NCBI RefSeq assembly: GCF_004119445.1 | Contig: NZ_QICI01000089.1 | Span: forward strand, 1-64,000 | Length of the DNA: 64,000 bases | Direction: 5' to 3' | DNA from: Chryseobacterium sp. CH21 | GTDB taxonomy: Bacteria; Bacteroidota; Bacteroidia; Flavobacteriales; Weeksellaceae | In this document: positions 36,094-45,291 of the stretch, one piece after another | How positions within the stretch are numbered: position 1 is the stretch's first letter | Layout of the letters: each line of letters opens with the position of its first letter | Translations under genes and position numbers: made by a program | The notes under the pieces: model-generated | The model's input: the letters and a program-made list of their open reading frames with translations, nothing else | Told to the model about the DNA's origin: nothing | The model's database searches: none

Positions 36094-36120
36094 GTTTATT
36101 GGGTCAATAAAATGAATTGA

Positions 36121-38355
36121 TTATTCTTTAATCCATTTTACGGTTTTCTCTAAACTCTTAGATTTAACCTTAATCAGATAATCACCTTTAACCAATTGAG
36201 ATAAGTCAAAAGTACCTGTTTTCTCATGGTTCAGTTTGTTATTAGTCTGAGTGAATACTAATTTTCCGCTTACGTCATACACTGTAATGTCATACACATC
36301 ATTGGTATTAGTAAATTTAATATTCAGAAATCCTTTACTTGGATTTGGATATACTACAAATACATCTTTATTTGTTGCCGCTTCATTTACACCTAATGTT
36401 TGGGTAATAGTGAAATTAATAGGGTTAATATTGTAGAAAACGTTTGTTTCTGCAGCCACCATAATTCTTGCCTGTGTAGTATTGACGTTAGGAATGGTAA
36501 CTGTTTCAGAGCCATCGTTCGGAGTGGAAGCCAGAATCAAACTAGGATAAGTAAGTCCTCCATCTGTTGAAAGATAAATATTTACCGTAGCAGCATTTAC
36601 CGGAAAAGCAGTTGTATTGGCTACATTCCATGTGATAGTCTGAGTAGAATTACCCGCCCAGCTTACCGCTGTAGTAGGTGCCGTTACAGTGAACGGCCCT
36701 GAATTTCCATCAACGGTAATGATTGCATCATCATTGGAAACTCCTGCACAACCTGCATTATTATCTCTTACCGTCAGTCTGAACTCCATCGTTCTTGCGT
36801 AAGATGGTAAAATTTCTCCCTTAGACGTAATATTATTGATAACATCTGTAATTTTCGGGAAGTATCTGTAAGGAACTGTTACAGGCATAAATGATCTGAA
36901 TATCGCAGCATTTCCTGTAGGAACATTCCAGTCACTTGCCGGGCCTACATCATTCTGTTCCCAGCAGTAAGTAAGTGGATTATTATCTATATCTGAAGCA
37001 GATCCTTCTAATCTAAATGGTGTACTCTTAGGGATCGTATAATCACCTCCCGCATTTACAGTGGGTGCAAAATTGTTGGAAGGAATAGTTACCTGACACG
37101 TTGTTGACTGAACTTTTGTTGTTATAGACTGATATGATTTGGTATGGAAGATAGCAATACTGTTGGCTGCAAGGTTATTGACACTACCGCAAATTCCGGC
37201 ATAAGCCATAATCGTAATTCCACTTCCCGGTTCTACAGCGTTGGCTGCACTACGGTTTCCACTACAATTTCCTGTAGTTGCGTTAAAAGTATGTGGCCCT
37301 CCAAACTGGTGTCCTACTTCATGAGCTACATAATCAATATCATAAGGATCCCCCACAGGGTTAGGTGAACCTGTTATTCCTCTTCCTTTGTTTGAATTAT
37401 TACAAATTACTCCTAATCCGGCTAATCCACCACCTCCGGTACTGAAGGTATGCCCGATGTCATAATTGGCATTTCCAATCAATAAATCAATCTGAGTCTG
37501 GCTTTCATTAATCAGTGTATTGGCGTTATTATTTCCATTAAACGGATCTGTAGTAGCATTCGTAAAAACTACATTTGCTTCGTTATCCACTAATACTAAT
37601 CTTGAAGCTACTTCCTGCTCATACACTCCGTTTACTCTGTTTACAGAAGTGACAATGGCTGAAAGTGTCTGTGCAACAGTAGGAGTCGCTGTACCCGTTG
37701 CCGCTACCGCATATTCTCCTGTACACGCAACAGCAAGCCTGAAAACTCTAATTTGAGTTCCTACGCTTGGAGCTGTGGTTTTTTGAGCGTTTTTTTTTCC
37801 TAATGGAGAATCATCCTCGTCATTTACTCCACATGATCTCGGATTTTTATCAATCAGATCACTTTTCTTATAAACGATATAGTTATTAATATCCAGTTTT
37901 GCATAAGGATCAATATAGATATCACCAGCTACTACAGATTTGATCTGCGCATGGAATCCCATTTCTGTAAAATCCAGTTTGATAGTGGCATATTTATCAT
38001 CAATACCTTGTCCTGTAAAAGTAACAATCTGAGGAAACTGGCTTGCTAATCCCGGAGCCATTACTGAAGATTTCCAGATTCTGAACTTTGCTTTCGTACC
38101 GTCTGGCATTGGCAGAACAATAATCGGAGCATTATCTTTACGATCACTGTCTTTTAATTCCGGAACAGAATTAAAATAACTTTTCATTCCAGCCACATCC
38201 AATGTGTAGGTCATAGACTTTTCCGGTTGCACTGTCCTATTTTTAGGATCTGCTTTAATGGACCTCTCACTGATTACCGTAAAAAAGTCCTGGGCTTTCC
38301 CTGAGGAAATGGATATCACAAATATCCCCAAATAAAATAATTGTTTAATTTTCAT
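36121..38355 (-). CDS. Secreted reprolysin-like metalloprotease with T9SS sorting domain
   Basis: 744 residues from ATG 38355 (MKIKQLFYLGIFVISISSG, signal peptide); an ORF-extending Met upstream is unlikely. A propeptide-like region precedes the metzincin domain, whose zinc site is HEVGHQFGGPHTF (HExxHxxGxxH). Then come an Ig/fibronectin-like module (TVTAPTTAVSWAGNSTQTIT) and a type A T9SS C-terminal domain from about 670 (VYPNPSKGFLNIKF, ending VKSKSLEKTVKWIKE). It should cross the outer membrane by the PorSS/T9SS machinery and be attached to the surface or released. Confidence 0.92.
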   Translation of the reverse strand: MKIKQLFYLGIFVISISSGKAQDFFTVISERSIKADPKNRTVQPEKSMTYTLDVAGMKSYFNSVPELKDSDRKDNAPIIVLPMPDGTKAKFRIWKSSVMAPGLASQFPQIVTFTGQGIDDKYATIKLDFTEMGFHAQIKSVVAGDIYIDPYAKLDINNYIVYKKSDLIDKNPRSCGVNDEDDSPLGKKNAQKTTAPSVGTQIRVFRLAVACTGEYAVAATGTATPTVAQTLSAIVTSVNRVNGVYEQEVASRLVLVDNEANVVFTNATTDPFNGNNNANTLINESQTQIDLLIGNANYDIGHTFSTGGGGLAGLGVICNNSNKGRGITGSPNPVGDPYDIDYVAHEVGHQFGGPHTFNATTGNCSGNRSAANAVEPGSGITIMAYAGICGSVNNLAANSIAIFHTKSYQSITTKVQSTTCQVTIPSNNFAPTVNAGGDYTIPKSTPFRLEGSASDIDNNPLTYCWEQNDVGPASDWNVPTGNAAIFRSFMPVTVPYRYFPKITDVINNITSKGEILPSYARTMEFRLTVRDNNAGCAGVSNDDAIITVDGNSGPFTVTAPTTAVSWAGNSTQTITWNVANTTAFPVNAATVNIYLSTDGGLTYPSLILASTPNDGSETVTIPNVNTTQARIMVAAETNVFYNINPINFTITQTLGVNEAATNKDVFVVYPNPSKGFLNIKFTNTNDVYDITVYDVSGKLVFTQTNNKLNHEKTGTFDLSQLVKGDYLIKVKSKSLEKTVKWIKE

Positions 38356-38688
38356 ATATAATGGTATGTAATTTTTACTATTGTAATTAATATGACCAAA
38401 AACCAAAGAATAATTAGTTAAATGGTAATAATTCAAATAATCTGGAATTATAAAATTAGTTAAATTAATTCAATTATCACATATGAAAATTCAAAAAAAA
38501 GCAAAGTTATCTTGCAAAAAAACAACGATCCTGCTACTATAAAGCATTACCCTCAATAAATATTTTTCTTTTTTTCTTTTCCGTAAAATAACTGATTTTA
38601 TAGACTTTTCGTTTTGATTATCTTTGGCATGAAAAATATCAACATCATTCCAAAATTTATCAAAACAAATAATAGAAACTTAAAAACT

Positions 38689-39207
38689 ATGAAAAAACTA
38701 ATCTCAATTCTCCTGTTTTCATTAACATTTGGATTCATGAGTGCTCAGGAAAATTTTGAAGTATCAACCTTACGAATCGGGCCCTTTAAAGTTTTCATGC
38801 CTAAAGTTGAAGCCGAAAAGATAGCCGGAACAAAACTGGTAAATTCTAGCGGAGAAAAGAAAAACCTGGTACAATATAATGGAGAAACTATTCAGATTGA
38901 TCTTTTTGATAATTATATTAATGAAGCCAACCCAAGTGTTCCTTCCATTACTTATATGACCACTTCGAGTAAAAAATTTAAGACCAAAAGCGGAATCGGT
39001 GTGGGAAGTACAAGGGATGATCTGATCAATGCCTATAGAAATTATGCTAACTTCAGTGTACGTCCGGACTGGGATTCTAATGGCAAACCGATTAAAGATA
39101 CCGGTTATTTTAATCTTGAAGATAGCCAGGCTGGAACGCTGTTAAGTTTTAAATTTGTTAATAATATCGTGACGGAAATTTCCGTTTACCTTAATGAGGG
39201 CTGTTAA
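38689..39207 (+). CDS. Small secreted protein, unknown
   Basis: 172 residues from ATG 38689 (signal peptide MKKLISILLFSLTFGFMSAQ). The rest contains GIGVGSTRDDLINAYRNYA, a pattern seen in Bacteroidota periplasmic beta-rich proteins, and ends in a single Cys. No catalytic motif. The 38356-38688 gap before it is AT-rich with no gene seen. Terminator at 39233. Confidence 0.75.
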   Translation: MKKLISILLFSLTFGFMSAQENFEVSTLRIGPFKVFMPKVEAEKIAGTKLVNSSGEKKNLVQYNGETIQIDLFDNYINEANPSVPSITYMTTSSKKFKTKSGIGVGSTRDDLINAYRNYANFSVRPDWDSNGKPIKDTGYFNLEDSQAGTLLSFKFVNNIVTEISVYLNEGC

Positions 39208-39232
39208 AAACGGAAAAATATTCAAATTAATC

Positions 39233-39261
39233 AAAATCCGGGTTTTTACATCCGGATTTTT
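39233..39261 (+). terminator. Terminator after the 38689 gene
   Basis: AAAATCCGGG, loop, TCCGGATTTTT. Confidence 0.75.
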
Positions 39262-39317
39262 GCATTTCCATAAGCCGGTAAAAAATTGTAAATTCGCATG
39301 CAAATAAATCAGATATA

Positions 39318-40168
39318 ATGAGTAAAAGTATTGAAGAGTTGAAAACTCTTACTACGCAGATCAGAAGAGACATTTTAAGAATGGTTCACGCTGTGAATTC
39401 AGGACACCCGGGTGGCAGCTTAGGTTGTACAGAGTTCTTTACAGCTCTTTACGGAAAGGTAATGAACTATAAACTTCCTTTCACAATGGAAGGCAAAAAT
39501 GAGGATCATTTTTATCTATCAAACGGACATATTTCTCCGGTATTCTACTCTACTTTAGCAAGATTTGGTTTCTTCCCTGTAGAAGAACTGAGTACTTTCA
39601 GAAAATTAGATTCAAGATTACAGGGGCATCCAACTACTCACGAAGGTCTTCCGGGAATCAGAATCGCTTCAGGTTCTCTTGGACAAGGACTTTCTGTTGC
39701 ACTTGGAGTAGCTCAGGGTAAAAAATTAGATGATGATCAGTCTCTTGTTTACTCTCTTCACGGGGATGGTGAGCTTCAGGAAGGTCAGATCTGGGAAGCA
39801 TTGATGTATGCTTCTGCTAAAAAGGTAGATAATATCATTTCTACTATTGATTACAACGGACGTCAGATTGACGGAGATACAGATGATGTATTAAGTTTAG
39901 GAAATCTTCATGCAAAACTGGAAGCATTCGGATGGATTGTTTTAGAGGAAAAAATGGTAATGATCTTGAAGCTGTAATTGCAATCCTTGAGAAGGCAAAA
40001 ACAGAAACAGGAAAAGGGAAACCAGTAGCAATCCTTCTTCACACAGAAATGGGTTACGGAGTTGATTATATGATGGGATCTCATGCTTGGCATGGTAAAG
40101 CTCCTAATGATGAGCAGCTAGACACCGCATTCAAGCAATTGTACCTGGAAGCTCCGGCTGATTACTAA
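39318..40168 (+). pseudogene. Transketolase N-terminal (TPP-binding) subunit, frameshifted
   Basis: Split transketolase first half. The frame from 39318 has RMVHAVNSGHPGGSLG, GHPTTHEGLPGI, GSLGQGLSVALG and the TPP motif GDGELQEGQIWEA ... DYNGRQIDGDT, then derails after WIVLEEK. One extra A in the run of six at 39949-39954 joins it to NGNDLEAVIAILEKA ... and the GSHAWHGKAPNDEQ end at 40168, giving about 283 residues. An essential central-metabolism gene is unlikely to be dead, so a sequencing or assembly error is probable. Followed 30 bp later by the C half. Confidence 0.9.
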
Positions 40169-40198
40169 TATCTTAACATCTCGATTAATACAATAAAA

Positions 40199-41143
40199 AT
40201 GAAATATACATATACAGAAAAAAAGGATACTCGTTCAGGATTCGGAGCAGGACTAGCAGAACTAGCGGACAAAAATCCTAATGTAGTGGCACTTTGTGCA
40301 GACCTTATCGGTTCTTTGAAAATGGAGAAATTCATTGAGAAAGCTCCTGAAAGATTTTTCCAGATAGGTATCGCAGAAGCGAACATGATGGGAATTGCTG
40401 CAGGTCTTAGCATTACAGGAAAAATTCCTTTTACAGGAACTTTCGCTAACTTCTCTACTTCAAGAGTATATGACCAGATTCGTCAGTCTATCGCTTATTC
40501 TAACAAAAATGTAAAAATCTGTGCATCTCACGCAGGTCTTACGTTAGGAGAAGATGGAGCTACTCACCAGGTTCTTGAAGATATTGGTATGATGAAGATG
40601 CTTCCTGGAATGACAGTGATCAACACTTGTGACTACAACCAAACAAAAGCTGCTACCCTTGCGATTGCAGATTTTGAAGGTCCTGTATATTTAAGATTCG
40701 GAAGACCTGTAGTTCCTGTTTTCATTCCGGAAGATATGCCTTTCGAAATCGGAAAAGGAATTATGCTTCAGGAAGGTACTGATGTAACGATTGTTGCAAC
40801 AGGACACCTTGTATGGGAATCTCTTGTTGCTGCGGATGAGCTTGAGAAAGAAGGTATTTCTTGTGAAGTTATCAACATTCACACCATCAAGCCTCTTGAT
40901 GAAGAGATCATTTTAAAATCTGTTGAAAAGACAGGTAAAATTGTAACCGCTGAGGAGCACAACTACCTTGGAGGTTTAGGAGAATCTGTTGCAGGTATGC
41001 TTGCTAGAAAAAGACCTACAAAACAGGAGTTTGTAGCGGTAAATGATACTTTCGGAGAGTCTGCAACACCAGCAGAATTGATGAAGAAGTATAAAATTGA
41101 TGCTGCGGCAGTAAAAGAAGCTGTAAAAAGAATTTTAGCTTAA
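40199..41143 (+). CDS. Transketolase C-terminal subunit
   Basis: 314 residues. Pyrimidine-binding domain (GLAELADKNPNVVALCADL, IGIAEANMMGIAAGLS, GEDGATHQVLEDIGMM) followed by the C-terminal transketolase domain (EEHNYLGGLGESVAGML). Pairs with the 39318 product to form one active enzyme of the pentose phosphate pathway. Split genes of this kind are common in Bacteroidota and archaea. Confidence 0.93.
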   Translation: MKYTYTEKKDTRSGFGAGLAELADKNPNVVALCADLIGSLKMEKFIEKAPERFFQIGIAEANMMGIAAGLSITGKIPFTGTFANFSTSRVYDQIRQSIAYSNKNVKICASHAGLTLGEDGATHQVLEDIGMMKMLPGMTVINTCDYNQTKAATLAIADFEGPVYLRFGRPVVPVFIPEDMPFEIGKGIMLQEGTDVTIVATGHLVWESLVAADELEKEGISCEVINIHTIKPLDEEIILKSVEKTGKIVTAEEHNYLGGLGESVAGMLARKRPTKQEFVAVNDTFGESATPAELMKKYKIDAAAVKEAVKRILA

Positions 41144-41164
41144 TATAAGCTATTCCAGATAGAC

Positions 41165-41201
41165 AAAGCTCGGCGGTTTCTTCGAAACCGCCGAGCTTTT
41201 T
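41165..41201 (+). terminator. Terminator after the transketolase genes
   Basis: AAAGCTCGGCGGTTTC, loop, GAAACCGCCGAGCTTTTT: a strong GC-rich stem. Confidence 0.9.
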
Positions 41202-41213
41202 AATTGCGTATAA

Positions 41214-41268
41214 ACCACCCCGTCAAAAATTCTTTGAATTTCTGCCACCCCTCCAGAGGAGGGGGAAT
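41214..41268. repeat. Intergenic REP-like sequence (CACCCCGTCAAAAATTC type)
   Basis: AAAATTCTTTGAATTT is a palindrome, and CCCCTCCAGAGGAGGGG a second one right after. Similar sequences are widespread in Flavobacteriia intergenic DNA; only one copy is in this window. Confidence 0.4.
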
Positions 41269-41324
41269 GGTTATCCTTCAATTCTTCATTGTATTAGTTT
41301 TTACCCTGCTTTTCGATACTTATT

Positions 41325-41843
41325 TTATTGTTCTTCCTGATTCAATGGAATTCCCACGGCAATCAGAACCGGACATAAGATTTTTTCTACATATTCATCT
41401 TCTCTTTTGTTGGAAGCTTTTGACCCTGAAAAATAATTGCTGATTCTATAGTTTTTCACAAACTGATTTCTTTTTTTTCCGATAGAATAATAATATCCAC
41501 CTCTTTCATCATTCACGAAATAGGTCATTTCATCAAAATTCATCAGCTTTTTGGAGAGTAAAAGTTTTCTGTAAATGCACTTCTCAGATTTATCAAAAAT
41601 AAATTTCACAGGAATTCTGAAAAAGAGGTCAAACAGAAAGTAGATTATATAAACACTCCATAATCCTATAGCAATTTTGAACTGATCTCCGGACATTTTA
41701 TCCATAAAATAATAGATGATCACAGGAAGTGCAACAATTCCCAATGCCAGCCACCACACCAGAGTACGCAGGAAGCTGTAATTGGGCATAAAGCTTATTT
41801 CGCTTCCGTTTTCTTCAAACTTATAGCGGTCTCTGATGTCCAT
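41325..41843 (-). CDS. Membrane protein, unknown (pair member 1)
   Basis: 172 residues with two adjacent hydrophobic helices (TLVWWLALGIVALPVIIYYF and FKIAIGLWSVYIIYFLFDLF). Starts with MDIRDRYKFEENGSEISFMP and ends with the soluble segment KNYRISNYFSGSKASNKR. It overlaps the upstream gene by 23 bp, so it is translated with it. Layout (short cytoplasmic start, two helices, soluble tail) is shared with the neighbour at 41821 and with 44263, suggesting paralogues. Confidence 0.65.
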   Translation of the reverse strand: MDIRDRYKFEENGSEISFMPNYSFLRTLVWWLALGIVALPVIIYYFMDKMSGDQFKIAIGLWSVYIIYFLFDLFFRIPVKFIFDKSEKCIYRKLLLSKKLMNFDEMTYFVNDERGGYYYSIGKKRNQFVKNYRISNYFSGSKASNKREDEYVEKILCPVLIAVGIPLNQEEQ

Positions 41844-42300
41844 TTTCAGGAGTATTGACGTTCAAAATATCCTCTGTTTCGTTGACCATCTTCTGAATTC
41901 CTTTTTGAGTAAGCGCCTGGCCTATCGTAAGTTGTTTTTCTTTACCATCAACCTCAAAATACATAGACAGCATTACATTGGTGGTGATAAAGCCCATGTA
42001 TTTTGTTGCTATCACATGAAAATTTCTGAAATTCTCAATAGGATATGTTCTTGCGGGAACAAAAATGGAGTGCTTTCCGGTAATTGTTTTTCTGTCCATA
42101 TCAATGATGAATTTCTTGGTGAAGAAGTTGAGGACAATTAATGCTACTACAGCAAAAATAACATAGCTTCCGATTCTTACGCTATTAAAAATTAATCCTG
42201 CAACGACAAGAAAAATAATGCATAATACGGTTATAAATACCGGCTGATTTTTAAAGATATATTGGTTTCCTTCCTGTTTGTAAAAGTTATAGTTGTTCAT
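41821..42300 (-). CDS. Membrane protein, unknown (pair member 2)
   Basis: 159 residues. Two helices near residues 20-60 (FITVLCIIFLVVAGLIFNSV, YVIFAVVALIVLNFF), then FIIDMDRKTITGKHSIFVP and a soluble tail. PH-like or DUF-type envelope protein by layout; no known motif. First of the overlapping pair. Confidence 0.65.
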   Translation of the reverse strand: MNNYNFYKQEGNQYIFKNQPVFITVLCIIFLVVAGLIFNSVRIGSYVIFAVVALIVLNFFTKKFIIDMDRKTITGKHSIFVPARTYPIENFRNFHVIATKYMGFITTNVMLSMYFEVDGKEKQLTIGQALTQKGIQKMVNETEDILNVNTPENGHQRPL

Positions 42301-42446
42301 AATTAAAGTGATGGTTCTTTATGTCTTGGTGTGAGATAAATTATTAGTGAATTGATGAAATTTGTACTTGATAAAAGGCTTCTGAGACAATTATTTTATC
42401 TGGCTTCATATGTATATTTAAAGTGTCTTTTTAGTTCCCCATTCTT

Positions 42447-42980
42447 TTAATTGCCCCAGGTAGCCATCCAGTCCAGATATTCACTTTTGTATTCATTATC
42501 ATTAAGTCTGATGATGAGATCCTGCAGATCTTTTTTCTCAAACTCATAATCTGAAACTGTAAAAATCAGGAACACCTCTTTCCCTGTAATATTGGTAAAA
42601 AAGTTTTCGTTTTTAAGCTTTTCCAACACTTCAATACAGATGGAAAATAGCTTCATCTGAAAACCTTCAAACCAATGGTCATCGTCATCATGTTTATAAA
42701 GTTCTGTTCTCAACTGAGTACAGATTTCATTGAAATCTTCATCGGCACCCTCCATTTCATAAGTCCATTCTGCCGGTTCATATTTATAATAAAGAGCATC
42801 ATCTTCATCAGCATTTTCCATTGCCTTTATTGTATTGGCTGCGGGACATACCGTCATTGCCCCTTCGTCACTGTACAGTGCAAAACTGTATACTCCTTCT
42901 GCTCCATGCTTTTCATACACTTCTAAAAAAGCTTTCTTAGCAGCATTTTCTATCTGCTGTTTCAAAATTTCAAAATCCAT
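42447..42980 (-). CDS. DUF4303-like protein
   Basis: 177 residues, acidic, soluble, no signal peptide. The text YSFALYSDEGAMTVCPAANT and EWTYEMEGADEDFNEICTQL fits DUF4303, a family often found with SUKH-type immunity genes of polymorphic toxin systems. No toxin gene is seen next to it, so it may be an orphan immunity-like gene or have another role. Confidence 0.7.
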   Translation of the reverse strand: MDFEILKQQIENAAKKAFLEVYEKHGAEGVYSFALYSDEGAMTVCPAANTIKAMENADEDDALYYKYEPAEWTYEMEGADEDFNEICTQLRTELYKHDDDDHWFEGFQMKLFSICIEVLEKLKNENFFTNITGKEVFLIFTVSDYEFEKKDLQDLIIRLNDNEYKSEYLDWMATWGN

Positions 42981-43077
42981 GCTTCTTTCTTTTTTAAAAT
43001 GGGCGGTAAAAATACCTTTATCCTGTCAAATCAGCACCTTATATTCTTAGAAAGGCTGTTCAATTTCATGATTATGG

Positions 43078-43254
43078 CTATCTGTTTTTATTATACAAGA
43101 TCAATCCGGGAATCAAAATAACTGCCCCAAGCAGTATGGGAGGCAATTCTCCATATTTGAACAACCAGGAAGTTTCTCTGGATGGCCCTATTTTAATAAC
43201 CACAACAAGGCAGAATCCTATCACAATAAGAATAATCCCAACTATTTTTTTCAT
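43078..43254 (-). CDS. Small two-helix membrane protein (58 aa)
   Basis: 58 residues, start ATG 43254, stop at 43078. MKKIVGIILIVIGFCLVVVI is one helix, LPPILLGAVILIPGLILY a second, with GPSRETSWLFKYGE between. In line with neighbouring minus-strand membrane genes. No family recognised. Confidence 0.55.
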   Translation of the reverse strand: MKKIVGIILIVIGFCLVVVIKIGPSRETSWLFKYGELPPILLGAVILIPGLILYNKNR

Positions 43255-43280
43255 AATATCAAGTTTTAATTGTTGATAAA

Positions 43281-44234
43281 TCAGTCTACAAAAGTGTTAT
43301 AACGGTCCAGGATATAGCCAGCTTCTCTTTCCAGATCATCAAGATTATTGTTTAGTTCCTGGTTATTTTCGTTCAGGCTTCGCTGTACAATCCGCATTTT
43401 ACCCAGAAAATCGTTCACAGAATTATTGAATGCCTGATAACTGCTTTCCTTTTGTTTTTCTGAAGACGGAATCTTTTCATTGATATTCCTGTTGTATAAT
43501 TTTTCCATCTGTTGATATTGCTGGGAAAATTTGTTTTTGTAGGCATTCATATCTGTTACATCATAAGAGTCATCAATGATTTTCTGAGCCAGCTCCATGG
43601 TTTCTCTGGATTGAAGGATCTGTGTTTTAAGCGGATGGTCTTTAAGGATTTCTATTTCAGCTTTGTCTGCTCTTGGGGACAGTTTTGCAAACAGCTCGGT
43701 AGCTGCAGTTCGGTTTTCCTGAATAAGTTTTTTTGCTTTTTCAGTAATCTCTGTTACTTTTTTCCCTTTATCATCCTTCCAATCCTCGGCTTCTTTATAG
43801 GTTTCCAATTCTTTCTTTAGATTTTCAAGCTGAGTTGTTGTATCTTTCATTGTATCAACCCAACCTTGAAATTCTTTTCCCAAGACGTCCGGAGCCTTCA
43901 GTTCCTGATGGGAATACATCATGATGGAAGGAGTGAAAATGGGTGAAATTCCTGAAAACTGATGATTATCAGTTGCTTTCTTCACAAATTCTTCCATCTG
44001 AATTAATGAGTTCTGGAAATTTTTGATAAAATCCGATTGAGCATCATCCATTTTTACTACTTTATTATTAAAGGAAATAATATCTCTGTTTGCATCTCCG
44101 GAATTGACACTGAAAGGGTTTACCTGTTTGGTATCAGTCTGCGAAAGTTTTTCTTTCATCTTTTCCAGTTTATCACATGAGGTGACAGAAAAGCTCAGGA
44201 AAAGCATTCCTGCAATAATAATTGATCTTTTCAT
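43281..44234 (-). CDS. DUF3829 lipoprotein
   Basis: 317 residues. Lipoprotein signal MKRSIIIAGMLFLSFSVTSC (lipobox VTSC). Long alpha-helical body with the DUF3829 patterns YNNKVVKM-like ISFNNKVVKMDDAQSDFIKN and YNTFVD at the end. The family is periplasmic or outer-membrane attached and of unknown function. 28 bp after the 44263 gene on the same strand. Confidence 0.8.
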   Translation of the reverse strand: MKRSIIIAGMLFLSFSVTSCDKLEKMKEKLSQTDTKQVNPFSVNSGDANRDIISFNNKVVKMDDAQSDFIKNFQNSLIQMEEFVKKATDNHQFSGISPIFTPSIMMYSHQELKAPDVLGKEFQGWVDTMKDTTTQLENLKKELETYKEAEDWKDDKGKKVTEITEKAKKLIQENRTAATELFAKLSPRADKAEIEILKDHPLKTQILQSRETMELAQKIIDDSYDVTDMNAYKNKFSQQYQQMEKLYNRNINEKIPSSEKQKESSYQAFNNSVNDFLGKMRIVQRSLNENNQELNNNLDDLEREAGYILDRYNTFVD

Positions 44235-44262
44235 AGTTCTGTATTAATTTGTAATAGGTGTT

Positions 44263-44730
44263 TTATCTGATTTTTACATTCACATCTTCAAGTTCATTGG
44301 TGATTTCCTGCATCATTCTTTTGCTGAAAGACTGGGATATTAAAGGACGTTTAAAATTGGATACATTTTTAAAATTAGCATACAGATAACATCCTATAGG
44401 AATAAATCCGACACGAAATGCCTGCAGCTCAAAGCCTTCAAAATTTTCCATTTTATAAATGAATTCCTTACGGTTCAAACCACTATTCGTTACGGTAAGA
44501 ATCTGATTTTGTAAATCAAAATTAACTTTTGGTGGAATAAAAGAAACAATGGTGAGCAATAATGAGAAGATAAGCAGAACAATTCCTGTTTTCAGATAGC
44601 TGGTATTGATGATCAGAAATACAGAAATACAAACCCATGCTACTACTATAATGTGCTGAAATGACATATACTGCTTCACCCGATATCCTGAACCTTCTTT
44701 TTTTAAATGTTTAAAATCATTCATATCCAA
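44263..44730 (-). CDS. Membrane protein, unknown
   Basis: 155 residues. Two close helices (IIVVAWVCISVFLIINTSYL, GIVLLIFSLLLTIVSFIP) after a short N-terminal segment, then a soluble beta-rich tail (KVNFDLQNQILTVTNSGLN, FIYKMENFEGFELQAFRVGF). Same plan as 41821 and 41325. It starts 2 bp after the end of the next upstream gene, so they share a transcript. Confidence 0.65.
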   Translation of the reverse strand: MDMNDFKHLKKEGSGYRVKQYMSFQHIIVVAWVCISVFLIINTSYLKTGIVLLIFSLLLTIVSFIPPKVNFDLQNQILTVTNSGLNRKEFIYKMENFEGFELQAFRVGFIPIGCYLYANFKNVSNFKRPLISQSFSKRMMQEITNELEDVNVKIR

Positions 44731-44732
44731 AA

Positions 44733-45053
44733 TTATCCGATGAAAGAGAATTTGTCTTCAAACATTTTTCCAATCATTGGTAAAGGTTTTTCAACATTAT
44801 TGGCTGCATTAATGATTCCGATGATCATTAATACCAAAGGGATAAATCCAAATATTCCCAGGACTCCAATTTTAGTGACCATCATCAGAACATTCAGAAT
44901 AATAGATAAAACAATGGAAAAAATAAGCAAGCCTAATGACTGCTTCAAATGATATTTTAAAAGACTGTTCGATTTTTCTTTTCCGATGACGAAGGAAATC
45001 AACCATCCGAAAAGGGTAATGTAAGAAACGACAGATAGTGTTTTGTTGTCCAT
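44733..45053 (-). CDS. DUF4870-like small membrane protein
   Basis: 106 residues, three helices: LSVVSYITLFGWLISFVIGK, SLGLLIFSIVLSIILNVLMM, GFIPLVLMIIGIINAANN. Matches the DUF4870 layout with a YHLKQSLGL turn after the first helix. Role unknown; head of the minus-strand group with 44263 and the DUF3829 gene. Confidence 0.75.
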   Translation of the reverse strand: MDNKTLSVVSYITLFGWLISFVIGKEKSNSLLKYHLKQSLGLLIFSIVLSIILNVLMMVTKIGVLGIFGFIPLVLMIIGIINAANNVEKPLPMIGKMFEDKFSFIG

Positions 45054-45291
45054 AGCTGTAAAATTTTAAATTAATATTCTTTGATTTTTTCTGGTTCAAA
45101 GTTGCATCAGAAAAATATTCCAATCTCCATTTCTGCAACTACAAAACATCTTCAACCTGAAATATCAGTGACTACAAAACGTCTACAAAAACAAATAACA
45201 CATTAATTAACAATAACTTAAACAAAACTCATATTTTCATTTTTTTATTTTGGAAATTGACGGGTGTCTACAATTTTTGTACTTTCACCTT

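Noticed and set aside
42301..42446. Possible gene between 42300 and 42447
   Set aside because: Short AT-rich spacer without a supported frame.
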